Under the pieces are notes generated by a model. That model had not been told where the DNA came from. It made no database searches and saw only the letters and a program-made list of their open reading frames with translations. Source: Marisa cornuarietis (lineage: Eukaryota > Mollusca > Gastropoda > Architaenioglossa > Ampullariidae). From it: DNA of 64,000 nt. Where the stretch lies: contig SMMW01000379.1 in assembly GCA_004794655.1 (NCBI GenBank), positions 100,061 through 164,060 on the forward strand. The letters run 5' to 3'. The position numbers were made by a program, and so were the translations under genes. Below, one piece after another: positions 1 to 9,944 of this stretch. Positions within the stretch are counted from its first letter, which is position 1. The number at the start of each line of letters is the position of its first letter.

Positions 1-380
1 TGCAGTCTGTTTTGCAGTAAGTTTGTCTGTGAACTGAACTTTGTGCCAGGCTGCTTTGTCACTGTGGCACAGATTTCTCCCAAGGTCCTATTTGTTTTTG
101 TCAGTTCCTCATTTTAAGTGTGGGTTATATGTGAGTTCATGTACATATGTGAGTGTTTGGGGGAAGGAAGAAATTAGGTGATATTTGCGCCCTGTGAAAA
201 GACTTGCAAGACTTTTTCTTTTGAAGTGGGTTGGGGGGCATGCTTTAATTTACGCACGTGGTTGAATGACATTGTACATGTATGGTTTAATGTTGCAATA
301 TAGTATTTGACGATGTTGACGATGATGATAATGATGATCAGAATTTATGAGCAATAAAAGGTTTTATTAAAAAAAAAAAA
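1..380 (+). other. possible 3' untranslated/retroposed tail
   Basis: No reading frame is visible. An AATAAA signal at 353-358 is followed about ten bases later by a genomic run of twelve A (369-380), the look of a 3' UTR or of a retroposed transcript end on the + strand. Gene A should continue past the left edge on the other strand, so this may be a retrocopy lying in one of its introns. Its source gene cannot be told. Confidence 0.25.
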
Positions 381-1588
381 CAACTTTAGGAGGACTATTA
401 AAATCATCAGTTATTTTTAGAGAAAAATTGTACTCCTGTCTTATATCATAACATTTTTTACTATTAATTTTAAGATTAGAATATTCTAATTGAATGTTCA
501 TCCACTCTTAAAAACTTCTGAAATCCATGGGTCAGTTTTAATTACAGTAGGTTAAAAGTCAGGGTTCCATCTTAGTGTCTCCCTGTGTATATATATATAT
601 ATATATATCTTGATTTGTATGCTTATATATGACAATCTAAACTGTGATGAACTATTGATAATGCTATATTAAATTTATATTATCAATGTTTGTTATAAAT
701 ACAAAACAAGAACACACAAAGGTATAGACCTTACCTTACATCTAAAATTCAGTTCATCCGATTTTTACTGCATATTTTCCACAAAACAGGATAGACAATA
801 TAATCTTTTAAGTAAGATATTTATATCATAGTACACAATATTATCATCTTTATAACCACAGAGTTAGACTAATATGAATATGAGCTTAAGGAGGACCCCT
901 GGTGCAAAGGCGTTGTTAAAGAATTGATACAGTGATTTCGGTATAGGCGACTCATCCGTCACCTGTTGTAAACATAACTGACATAATTGTGTGCTTGGAT
1001 AAGTAACAGAACTAGCACACGTGGACTTTTAACAATGAAAAAAATGCGATCGACTTACTACTTTATTTCCACATATAGCATATGGCACATTCAGATTTTT
1101 TAACACAAGCTCAATAATGTCTTGGTCTTATAGTTTTCGAATCTCACGAAGCTGGCGGCTTCGTGGACGGCTTTGTTTACCCCAAGTAAGGGAAGTCACT
1201 CGTGGGTGATGACGTCAACTTTACGGGCCTCATATTAACCAAGCAAATTAGTTACAAAACGTAAAAAAATAGAAATAGTATCCTGGTAGGTAACAATTGA
1301 ACGTAAGTACAGTGACGTCTTTTAAAGGCTTCTAATTATGGGGAAAATAAAATTAGAGTGTCAAAATCAAACACTAAGTCCTGAAAGTTGTTTAAAGTCT
1401 TAGCTTAAAACTGTCCGATATTCTTCTATGACGATAGTTTAGTACAAAATGTAATAAGCCAAAAAGCAGTTTAAAACACTCTGAACTTAAATGCACTATT
1501 TAAAGGGTAAAATAGTTGTTCCTTAGGTGAGAAGGAATAATACTATCTGTTGTAATAAAATAAACATGTAAATAGCTTTATGTCTTAC
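381..1588. other. AT-rich non-coding stretch with a TA repeat
   Basis: I see no gene here. It contains a short (TA)n run at about 588-608 and is probably an intron of gene A, because the next expected exon (the ATPase exon) lies roughly 2.5 kb downstream of the linker exon in genes B and C and would fall outside the window. Confidence 0.5.
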
Positions 1589-1794
1589 CGTCCTACTAAT
1601 CTCTTGTACACCTCAGGTGTCATGTGACTGTCAGGTCCAGCCCCAGCCACAAGTCGCTGCCACCAGTGTCCGAGTTCCCTCAGCACGTGACTACTGACGT
1701 CCCACGGGGTCTTGGGGTCAGACAACTGATCAGAGCACAGACATAGACCAGCGATGTCGGCGGGGTTTGTTATTCCCAGGCACCGACACAGGTC
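1589..1794 (-). CDS. gene A linker exon (69-residue conserved segment)
   Basis: Exon of 206 nt from TTAACAG acceptor to GTAAGA donor, phase 0 in and phase 2 out. It encodes a Cys- and Trp-containing helical segment starting DLCRCLG and containing ELGHWWQR. No family was recognised; a death-like helical bundle was considered but not supported. The same exon occurs in B and C, with 71 bases identical in all three (1673-1743 here). Confidence 0.8.
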
Positions 1795-4700
1795 CTGTTA
1801 AAAAAAGTCTACAAAATGTAAAGCTAAATGTCAAAAACGATGTTTACATCTAAGCACTTTAATGTCTAATAAACTAAAAGTCCTGATCTAACATCTCTAT
1901 TCACAGTTTCAGTAAAAGTCAGCAGAAAAGTATTATCTTGTTTAGAATTACTTACAATGTGATTATAATCGAGATAGAGACCAGTGGTGTAAGTAGTAGA
2001 TATTGTTTTCACACACTGACACATATCGAATAAAGTAATCAGTTTAAATAAATATCCATAAAATCAAATACGACCAGGTTTACTTAGAGCTCTAATGGTA
2101 AACTTAAATCAATTAATATAAACTGAATTAAATAAGAGTTATAGCCTAGCGTGATAATAACTAATTACACAGGTTTTAAAACGATTTTAAAAGGACTTGG
2201 ATCTTAACGACATTTAAATAATCGTATATCTACTCATTTTAAAACGAAAAGAAAATAATTGACTTTACAAGGGAAGACATATTTTTTCGAAATTGTTGAT
2301 AACATATTGTCAATTTTAATGTTTTCATTACTAAATTATTTAATGTTGACCAGTCTTTCAAAAAAGTCAATTATCAATTATTGAAGTATATATATATATA
2401 TATACATATATATTAAATGTTATATACTGTTTTAGAGGAGAAAAATAGTTTAGGAACGTATGTATGTAGGTGTATAAAGGGATAGAAGTAGTAAATGGAG
2501 GAGGAAACCTGAGTAAGGTTGGTGTCACCACAGACTGCCTGTTGAACTTGAAGAGCCATGATGTTCGGGACAGCAATTGTCTTGGCGATGCGCACACCGG
2601 GGGCGATGTCAGACACTAGGTGAGACAACATGGCCTCCGCCTTGTTCAGTTGTGACGCGGCATCTTTCAGTTTCTTCCTAATGTTATTGTCTACATCCAT
2701 CTGTGACATGTTAAGTGCCTGCGTGTTGTCACCAAACGTCTTGACTTCACAGACGACGAAACCGTAATGTCGGTGAATAAGAAGCACATCAAAGTATCCT
2801 TGTCCCCAGTTTCGAGGCAGATTAGAGGAGAGACTAGCCGGTATGGGCAGTTGGGCAGTCGCAGAGGAATAGCCAGGCTCCCCCAGGTACTGGCCGAACG
2901 AAAGCTGACTGACTCCAACTAAAACTTCTTCGTTCTGTTCACACAATTTCTTTAGACAGCAAAGTATTCGCTGCTTAGCTGCATCATCTCTGACGTCACT
3001 GTCATACACGGGAGGAGGCTGAGGCATGGAAGGTTCAGTAGCAGATGAAGCCGTAACGGACTGACCCGCCTGTCCAGGTGCTGGCTGAAGGACCAGAACT
3101 GGCAAATCACCAGTCGACTGTCTGGTCATCGGCACGCGGTTGATGAAGACAGGAGGCAGGAAGTAGGCGCGAGAGTCGAGATCAGGGAACGCGGCCTTAA
3201 CCCATTGTACCCAGCTGGCTTCAGCTTGTTCTGATAATGGTGCCTGTATTAAGGCCATTGAAGCGCATGGAATTAAGTATTTGTTTGCTAAGTTATTTAG
3301 TTTCGCTTCGTTTTGGATGCCGATGTCTAAGTTAGTTCTCATAAGTAGTATATTTTGTCTACAATGTTTATCATTCTAAATGTTATATAGTGACTACTGT
3401 GGTAGCCAGCGTTACTTTATGTCGCTTTTGTGCTGGGGCTGATCGGCATCAAACGTTGCTACATATTGACACATTATTATATTATATGACGTTAAAATTA
3501 TAATGTTCTGTCTTTGATTTAAACAAGCAAACCTCTGAGCTAGTCTTCTGATTGATAAGCCTGATTGCCGCCTCGATCTGAGAAGAAACACCACAGACGA
3601 TGACAATCTTCATACCTGGCACAGGTGATGGGTTTGGGTCAAATTGTATGTCAGCACCTGACTTCTTCTTCACGTCTTCAAGTAAACCTGTGTTAACTGT
3701 TAACACGAATAATACTTAAATGATACTTTTCATCTATACTTACATTTTTTGATGTAAGTGACATTGATGCTTACATGACAACTCCATCCTACTAGTTGTC
3801 AGTGGTCATATTTATAATGTGCTTCTCATATCTTCCAGAAGACATCAGAAGCTTTCACCATTTTCTCATTATGATCATAATATTCAATATTATAATCTGT
3901 GTCGGTTTCGTATTTTACGTTTCGTAAAACGTATTTTAATAAGTGACTGTGTTTCATACATTTAAATATTTTAAAATACATTTTACCAGGTTCAGTAAGA
4001 AGCTTAGCTTGTTCATCGGTTACGGCGTGTAGGTAAATCTTGACCCGGCCACCTCCGCTAGAACATTCAGGAAATGATATTCTAGATTATTTTATGAAGC
4101 ATTTTATACAACTGACAAAAACAGTCTGTTGATATATGAAATAATTGTTGATCTTGTTAATGACGACTACATGCTAAACAAATGGAGTGAACTGTAAAAT
4201 CTCTTGTGAAGCGTCCAGCTACTGACAGATGTCACCGTCTTTCTAAGCAGTCATATCGTTCGAAAAACTCTTCACGACCATTACACCTCCATCTCCATCG
4301 GTGGGTGACCCACATGCAACCTTGCAGATGAAACATGTGACAGGAGACACTACAAGTAAACTGGAAGACCTTACATTGCGAGACCAAGTGCCTTTAGGGG
4401 AGAGCTAGGAATCTCGCACATGAAACACATCTTTCGTAGAAAACTTGCAATTCTTCAAAATTAAAACATACAAAACACTCACGCCCTCACGTACACACAA
4501 ACGGTAACCGGTCAATTCGACTAGGGTCAGTTCGACTAAGTCGTTTCGTCTAACGGTCGAGTCGTCTATAGGACGCATGAAATGCTATAGGACGCTCATC
4601 TAGTTAGTTTTTTCATTATTGTTATTATTATTTGCCGCGGCGTGTTGGCCCAGACAGTGATCGGGGATGGGGGTTGTCTTATGTTGTACCCGCCTTACGT

Positions 4701-5793
4701 GTGATTGCACGCATGTACGGCGCTGGGCTGCGCGGGTTTAAATTAATTTGTTCATTCTGCAGGGACGTTTATTTGTATGTGTTATCTTGACATAATTTTT
4801 GGCAGTGTTCGTCCTTTCTTCTTCTCTCTTTCAATTTTCTTCCATCTTTAATAAACGCGTGTTTTTTTTATACTGTTCCCACGTGTGCGCGTCAATTTTT
4901 ACACTTAGGGACGGTTGGATGCGTCAGCGGCATCAGGCATTTGAGTGTTTGTTGAGTGTGTATGACAATTAGCACTATTTACATGATAGATTTAAATCGT
5001 TTATTAACATTCAAATCACTTCATTTTTTTCCATTTAATGCGTCCTATAGACGACTCGACCGCTAGAAGAAACGACTTGGTCGAACTGACCCTAGCCGAA
5101 TTGACCAGGAACCCACACAAACATACGAACACGTGGCATTGCAAAATTAGTTTACAGTGAAAAAGACATATTTTACTTTATTTCAAGTTAATACGGTGTA
5201 ACTGCCGCATTAATGTCGTAATATACTATATAGTGACTTCATTCACGTAAATAAGATTGCAAATAAGAAGACTATGTAAAAAATAAATAATAATAATCTT
5301 TATTACGTTTGATTCATATAGTGCATAATCACTCTAACGTTTTTAGTGCCTAAAGCAAGTAGGTAAATTAGACAGAACTCAACGGACGGAAGAAAAAACA
5401 AATAGACAAATAATAAATGACAAACATAGAGGACACAAAAAGGAATCTGGACAAATAATAAAGATGGGGAGTGTCATAAATCTACAGAAGAACGCGAGCA
5501 GGCGGACTACTCAATTGACTACAATCACAACTATCGACAGATGTTGCTTGGTAAAAGGAGTAATACTAGTGCACGTTGAAAGGATTCGATGATGAGTAGA
5601 TATGGATATGGAAGGGAAGAGAGTTCCACTTTTCATCAGGGCAGATAACATGTGGTTGATATAAGTCTTGATCTAACAATCTCTGGATGTTATTTTTTTT
5701 ACTACCCTCCTCCCCAATGTACGTCAAGTAAGTTGGTCTTCACAATCTTCTTTTTCTCACCTGTTTAGGAGCAGGAGGCGAATGACCAGCCAT
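1589..5793 (-). CDS. gene A: KH-NERD-(helicase) protein, partial
   Basis: First of three tandem paralogues; the 3' part lies beyond the left edge. Exons seen: start exon 5761-5793 (11 codons), KH part 1 about 4064-3987, KH part 2 3696-3533, NERD 3243-2509, linker 1794-1589. From KH part 1 on, phases match gene B exactly (1, 0, 0, 2). The NERD exon keeps FDVLL and the CEVK core, so a nuclease-type fold is expected. One problem: KH part 1 has lost the Gly/Arg-rich head seen in B, and its candidate acceptors (CTAG at about 4070 or TTCTAG at about 4044) need a preceding phase-2 exon while the start exon ends in phase 0. Either a further small exon is missing from this model or the 5' end is damaged. 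A 597-bp inverted-repeat element sits in intron 1. By analogy with B it would be a cytoplasmic or nuclear RNA/DNA-acting enzyme; function is inferred. Confidence 0.72.
2509..3243 (-). CDS. gene A NERD domain exon
   Basis: Exon of 735 nt (245 codons), phase 0 at both ends, acceptor TTAATACAG and donor GTTTCC. It encodes FPDLDSRAYFLPP, a Gln/Pro/Ser-rich linker, then the NERD core YFDVLLIHRHYGFVVCEVK. The Asp of FDVL and the Glu and Lys of CEVK are the metal-binding and catalytic positions expected of a PD-(D/E)xK-like NERD nuclease. A helical tail with a Gln (ASQLNKAEAML) follows. The exon is unbroken. Confidence 0.85.
3533..3696 (-). CDS. gene A KH-like domain, second half
   Basis: Exon of 164 nt, phase 1 in and phase 0 out. 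It encodes EDVKKKSGADIQF, then KIVIVCGVSSQIEAAIRLI, matching the second helix, beta 2, beta 3 and last helix of a type I KH fold (k..SGA.I, v.I.G...q...A..LI). The GxxG loop is not canonical (PGVNTG across the junction), so RNA binding is uncertain. Confidence 0.7.
3987..4064 (-). CDS. gene A KH-like domain, first half (5' border uncertain)
   Basis: Coding part reads SSGGGRVKIYLHAVTDEQAK and ends in phase 1 at a GTAAAA donor. It aligns with the same exon of B from SSRGGGRV onward, but the upstream Gly/Arg-rich head is absent and no acceptor in the right phase is visible. Start given as the approximate limit of the open frame. Confidence 0.5.
4510..5106. mobile_element. 597-bp element with long terminal inverted repeats
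   Basis: The left end (4510-4577) and right end (5039-5106) are inverted copies of one another over about 68 bp with only a few differences; the outer ends start GGTCAATTCG. The interior has no open frame. It lies in intron 1 of gene A. Long repeats on a short body fit a foldback or MITE-type DNA transposon. I found no convincing target duplication. Confidence 0.75.
5282..5690 (-). mobile_element. CR1/L2-like LINE 3' end fragment
   Basis: The sequence resembles the 3' untranslated ends of the LINE copies at 33.7 and 51.3 kb: an AAT-rich tail, a segment like TTTATAGCGCATA, and later the phrase resembling GATATGGAAAGGAAGAGAGTTCCA. No coding part remains. It is read as a 5'-truncated, diverged minus-strand copy. 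Confidence 0.5.
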
Positions 5794-5826
5794 GAAAGAC
5801 GTGGTTTTCCTAGAACACGACCAGAA
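5761..5826 (-). CDS. gene A start-codon exon
   Basis: Acceptor TTTCCACAG at 5827, then 33 nt of leader and ATG at 5793 opening 11 codons (MAGHSPPAPKQ) up to a GTGAGA donor at 5760. Gene B has an exon of the same build with 11 codons ending in Gln in the same phase, which decides this start. ORF-callers miss it because of its size. Confidence 0.7.
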
Positions 5827-7286
5827 CTGTGGAAAGTCGCTTCCTTTGCTTGTGTTCTTTCTCAGGAAATCAAAGTGATGTTTGATCTGTGGTGCAAATT
5901 GTTGCAAAAAAACTAATTATTAGTGCCAATAGTTTTATTTAGATGCTTGGCTAGTGTAGCATGTTAAACACACGTATACTACGTCTCTATAGGAAAGGAG
6001 TTGCATTTTTAAAACGTATTTTCACCCTTGTCAAGCACTAAGGGAGGTAACTCCCTTCACAAGAACAACGGGCTATCAAACAGCATCGTGTCAACGGTCG
6101 CTCAATTTGCGTCTCTTGCTGGAAACCATAGTTTTTCCACATCATCCACAGATATGTTCTCACAACTTTCATCAAACTCATTGTTTGTACAGTTAACGAG
6201 TGCTGCTTATTTACATACAAAAGTAAGCCTGAAAGAAATGAAAGATAAAGCAAACTGCTGTAGACTCGGTCACAAAATGCGACATTGCACTGTGCAAAAG
6301 GATTATATATATATATATATATATAAAGATAAGAGCCATGAGACATAGAACACGTGCACACTGATAAGTGACTGATACAAGTTTGAAAGACATACTTGCG
6401 TGCGCATAGCGTTCTGTTTGTTTGTGTTTGTAGTCCGTGCATGTGTTTTATTAAGAAAAATTAACGATAAACATGTTAAGCCAATAACACGCATGAAATC
6501 TCTTCAAGTGTAAAAACATTAAAAATGTGCATGGAGTTGTTTCATGCGCAGTAATATTTTTAAAATGCGATAGTTACGTTGAATTTTAATTATTAAATGT
6601 TTTACACTGTCCGTGCTTTGATGCGATTGCTGTGTTCACTGTTGTTACAAAATGCTATCACTGTACGTGAAAACACAGCAGAACAGACTATTATCAAGTT
6701 TGTGTCAAAGTACTTGTGTGCACATCTAAGGGATGTTATATCTATTATTGTAAGGTTATCGATAACTTGTTCAAAGATCATGCGCTCTTGCTTTGACACT
6801 AAGTTAATCTTTTTACTCCTATATTTTTGTATCGTGCTGCTCAGAGCAAATACTGGCTACATATTCGTTATCTTTTCTGATAGCATTCTATTAGGCGAAC
6901 GTTTGCATGTTATGTTGAGTACGTCCGTGTATGTGATATCTTTCTGTTTGTTTATTTACTTACTTTATGACAAGCGCTTTACGCTAGCCTTTGACTGTTG
7001 GGATAAAACGCTTTTTTAATCGTCATCTCTACAGGTATGTATGTCCGTCCGTTTGTCCGTCTGTCCGTCTGTTGCTCTATACAAGATTCATTGCCTCTTT
7101 CAGTTTATGTAGCGCTTTTCCAATAATTCGCTCAGACGTCTTAGTAGAAGTTATATACAGACCGATCCACCTAAATTGAATTACTAAAAACCATTCAACC
7201 AAATTCTCACGTAACAGACACTCTTATTTGAACAAAAGACACACTTACTTATACACAAAGTAAATACAGACACAAGTTATGCACAA
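5827..7286. other. upstream region of gene A, no clear gene
   Basis: Expected to hold the 5' non-coding exon and promoter of gene A, but I could not fix either. It contains a (TA)n run at 6303-6325. A 140-codon + strand frame at 6597-7019 has low-complexity hydrophobic content and no recognisable domain; I do not accept it as a gene. Confidence 0.4.
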
Positions 7287-7747
7287 TCATGGTCTGGACA
7301 GGGTCACAGTGAATTTTGTATTCTGAAAAAATGTGTCTTGAGTTTTGAGAAAGGTGGTACGAGACTCAGATGAGGGACGAAGGCTGATAAGAAAACTGCT
7401 GATGGGGCTTGGCATTGAAAAGACCTCTGTCCATATATCCTTGTTGTAGTGAGACTCGCAGAAGCTTGGTGTCAAAAGATGAGCGAAGAAAACACTATCT
7501 GCGGGGTCTGGACACTTCTTTATAACTTCAGAAAAAAAACTTGAATTGTCCGATCGCAATGATCTACCCTCGCTTCATATCTGTGGCCCCAAAGAGCATC
7601 ACCGGCGATAACACTCACTACAAGAAGGTCGTGCGATGTCACAAGTAGTGGGGCAGGTTTTGAAAAAACATGGAAGCCTACACTGATATGTTTATTCTCT
7701 CCAGATAGTCTTTGTAACAAACACCAGCTGTTAAGCTCACAGAACAA
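7287..7747 (-). pseudogene. possible broken coding exon, unknown family
   Basis: Two overlapping minus frames, 7747-7520 and 7559-7287, have protein-like composition and meet at a run of eight T (minus strand) at about 7530-7540. One additional T would put them in one frame of about 150 residues. I recognise no domain. It could be a decayed exon, an assembly error in a homopolymer, or chance. Confidence 0.3.
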
Positions 7748-8023
7748 AGAGGCTAAGACGAGATAATTTAACGTGTCTATTGTTTTTTAAACAGAGGCTT
7801 AAAGTGTACTTACTGTCTCGACGATGTTCCTGAGGTTGTGCAAGACATTCAATCTTATGAGAATTATTTTACCTTGCCGGCCATACGACGGTTGACCAGA
7901 AAGAACATTATGCCTTAGACACGTGGATTAAACATTAGAATAATCTTCATTCAGCGCACGTATGTGAGATTAGGTAGGTGACTAGGTAAGTGAAGCTAGG
8001 TATAAAGCCCGTGTTATTTTATT

Positions 8024-8087
8024 GTGTATGTATGTATGTATGTATGTATGTATGTATGTATGTATGTATGTATGTATGTATGTATGA
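8024..8087. repeat. (TATG)n microsatellite
   Basis: About sixteen near-perfect tetranucleotide units of GTAT/TATG, between genes A and B. Confidence 0.95.
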
Positions 8088-9603
8088 GGCATACAATATG
8101 TTTTCGTATAAAACAGCGACATTGATATATGTAGAGACTACCCAAATAAAATGACAACAGGTCAGTGTACTCAGATGGTTTTGTTACAAACAATTAAGTG
8201 TGATATACAGTGCTAGGTACAATTTCGCCATTGAGTCTCTACTGATCTGAATTTCGGGGTGCTTCATTTACATACTATGCAATGTTCTGAAACGAAAATA
8301 CTAGATGAACGGTACAAATTCCGAGGCCACCATGATTCTTCTAACCGACCACTAAAACTTTTTCCACATTAGAACAAGTATTCTAATAGCTGGTCTTTAA
8401 AAAACAAGCTGTGTCCAGGTAACAAAGTCAGAAGTGATACGAGCTTTATCACTCGTAATAAAAAATAAACTAATCTAATCATAATTACATGTAGCTTTCA
8501 GTTTACAAATAGTCTCAGTGAACATTGACCCAGACCACATCCAACTGTTCAACACAACATCCATAGTAAATGAGCTATACAAGAAAAATTAAAAAAAGGC
8601 AAGACTGTATTTTACAAATAGGAAAGCCTTATAGTAATCCATGAGGATATGTTGGGTTCAATTAGATGTTCGAATCGGTTTTTAATGTATGAGGAGAATG
8701 GCCTGAGTAGTTAAGTAATGTTTTTAGAATACTTTGTATAGTGTTTGTTAATAGTACGACAACATTGAGCTGACTAGCGAATACTAGAATCAAGATATTA
8801 TTGACAGTTTACAAATAGTTATATGATATAGGTAGGTTAAGCATTTTAAGTGCATATTAGTTAGTCATTATTTTAATTAAAGGGAAGTAAACGAGTGTGT
8901 TATAGCTTTGACAAAGAAAGAAGTCGCTGGATACAGGAGATTGTTTCCCATGGCTCGCAATGAACGCGCAGTCTACAGGCATGTGATGTCTCTGCCATCG
9001 GAATTTCCCGGTACTTCAAAAAGTATAGTAACCTGGTAAACAAATATCGTAGCGACATCTCAGCCTACTAACTGCACAGATCCAGTTTAGTTTCAGGTCG
9101 AGGTGGCTTCGAACCACCAAGAAATCTCAACGTGGGCTTAGAACCGTCTGTCATACTCTTCACAAAGTCTCACCAACTACACAATTTGAATGTGTTGATA
9201 AAACTTCTGTCTACGTTCAGACATTGTAAGAAATAAGCAGAACAAACATTAAACGTAAACTTAATGTAAATTCCTTGTACTGTAGGCCATACACAACACT
9301 AATCATAATACACCACAATCAGGATGAGTAAGTAGCGACATGTTCACTTTCTCTTTGAGTGAACGTGAAATGTGTTGCACCTTTTTTTACTATGACCTTA
9401 GAGTTCAACATTGCACAAGCTTGCCTCGTGGAGTAATGCGTGTGTCACCTGACAGCTTCTGCTACAGTGTGTGTGACGTTGATGTTGATACTAGTTGTTG
9501 TGTCAACAGACACACAGACTTCCTCTCGTGCTATGGGGAAATATAATTATGTCATGTGAATGACGTCATATGGTTATGACGACAGATGCCCAGCAGTTTG
9601 TCG
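8088..9603. other. intergenic/3' flank of gene B
   Basis: No gene is supported. Downstream of the B stop codon I found no AATAAA within the first 500 bases, only a distant ATTAAA near 8872. A tRNA T-arm-like hairpin at about 9105-9121 lacks the rest of a tRNA. Confidence 0.4.
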
Positions 9604-9944
9604 TCATTCAACAATCACAAGTTGTGACGTACACCGAGACATGTAGTGAAGTGGGGCAAAACCTTTATGATCATACAGACACACAATGATTTTTCTCTCC
9701 AGACCACGAACAAGATTTGCACGTGCCACCCACACCACGTCACTGCGGGCCATGGCCACGTCCTCAATGTCATCATCCTTCATCACACGCACTGGAATAT
9801 CCGCTTCTTTAAACGCCTTCACCATACCCGAGTCGTCACTAATGTCAGACCCGCCCACCACCATCACGTCTCTCCACTGCAAGTAGACTGGAGTTGCGCC
9901 GACGCTAGTGAAGATGGCGGTCGTGGCTGTTGTCGTGAATTTCT
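9604..9944 (-). CDS. gene B last exon: SF1 helicase C-terminal half
   Basis: Acceptor TTAACAG, phase 1 in, stop TGA at 9606-9604. It encodes LQWRDVMVV, VKAFKEADIPVRVM, SDVVWVARANLVRGLER and a final LHYMSRCTSQLVIV. These match the UvrD-type C-terminal domain: helicase-mode check, motif V (GLE) and a degenerate motif VI in which the usual TRAR/TRAK reads SRCT. Confidence 0.8.

Noticed and set aside
1589..1794. linker exon as a death-fold domain
   Set aside because: Only a Trp-containing helical pattern suggests it; no conserved death-domain residues could be aligned.
6597..7019. 140-codon + strand open frame with hydrophobic stretches
   Set aside because: No domain, no splice or promoter context, AT-driven composition; likely chance.
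7757..7860. small exon with ATG and GTAAGT donor upstream of the 7287-7747 frames
   Set aside because: Its phase does not match the following frame and the intron would be only about 60 bases.
9085..9125. tRNA T-arm-like hairpin GGTGG...CCACC with a TTCGAA loop
   Set aside because: The acceptor, D and anticodon arms do not form; at most an old SINE relic.
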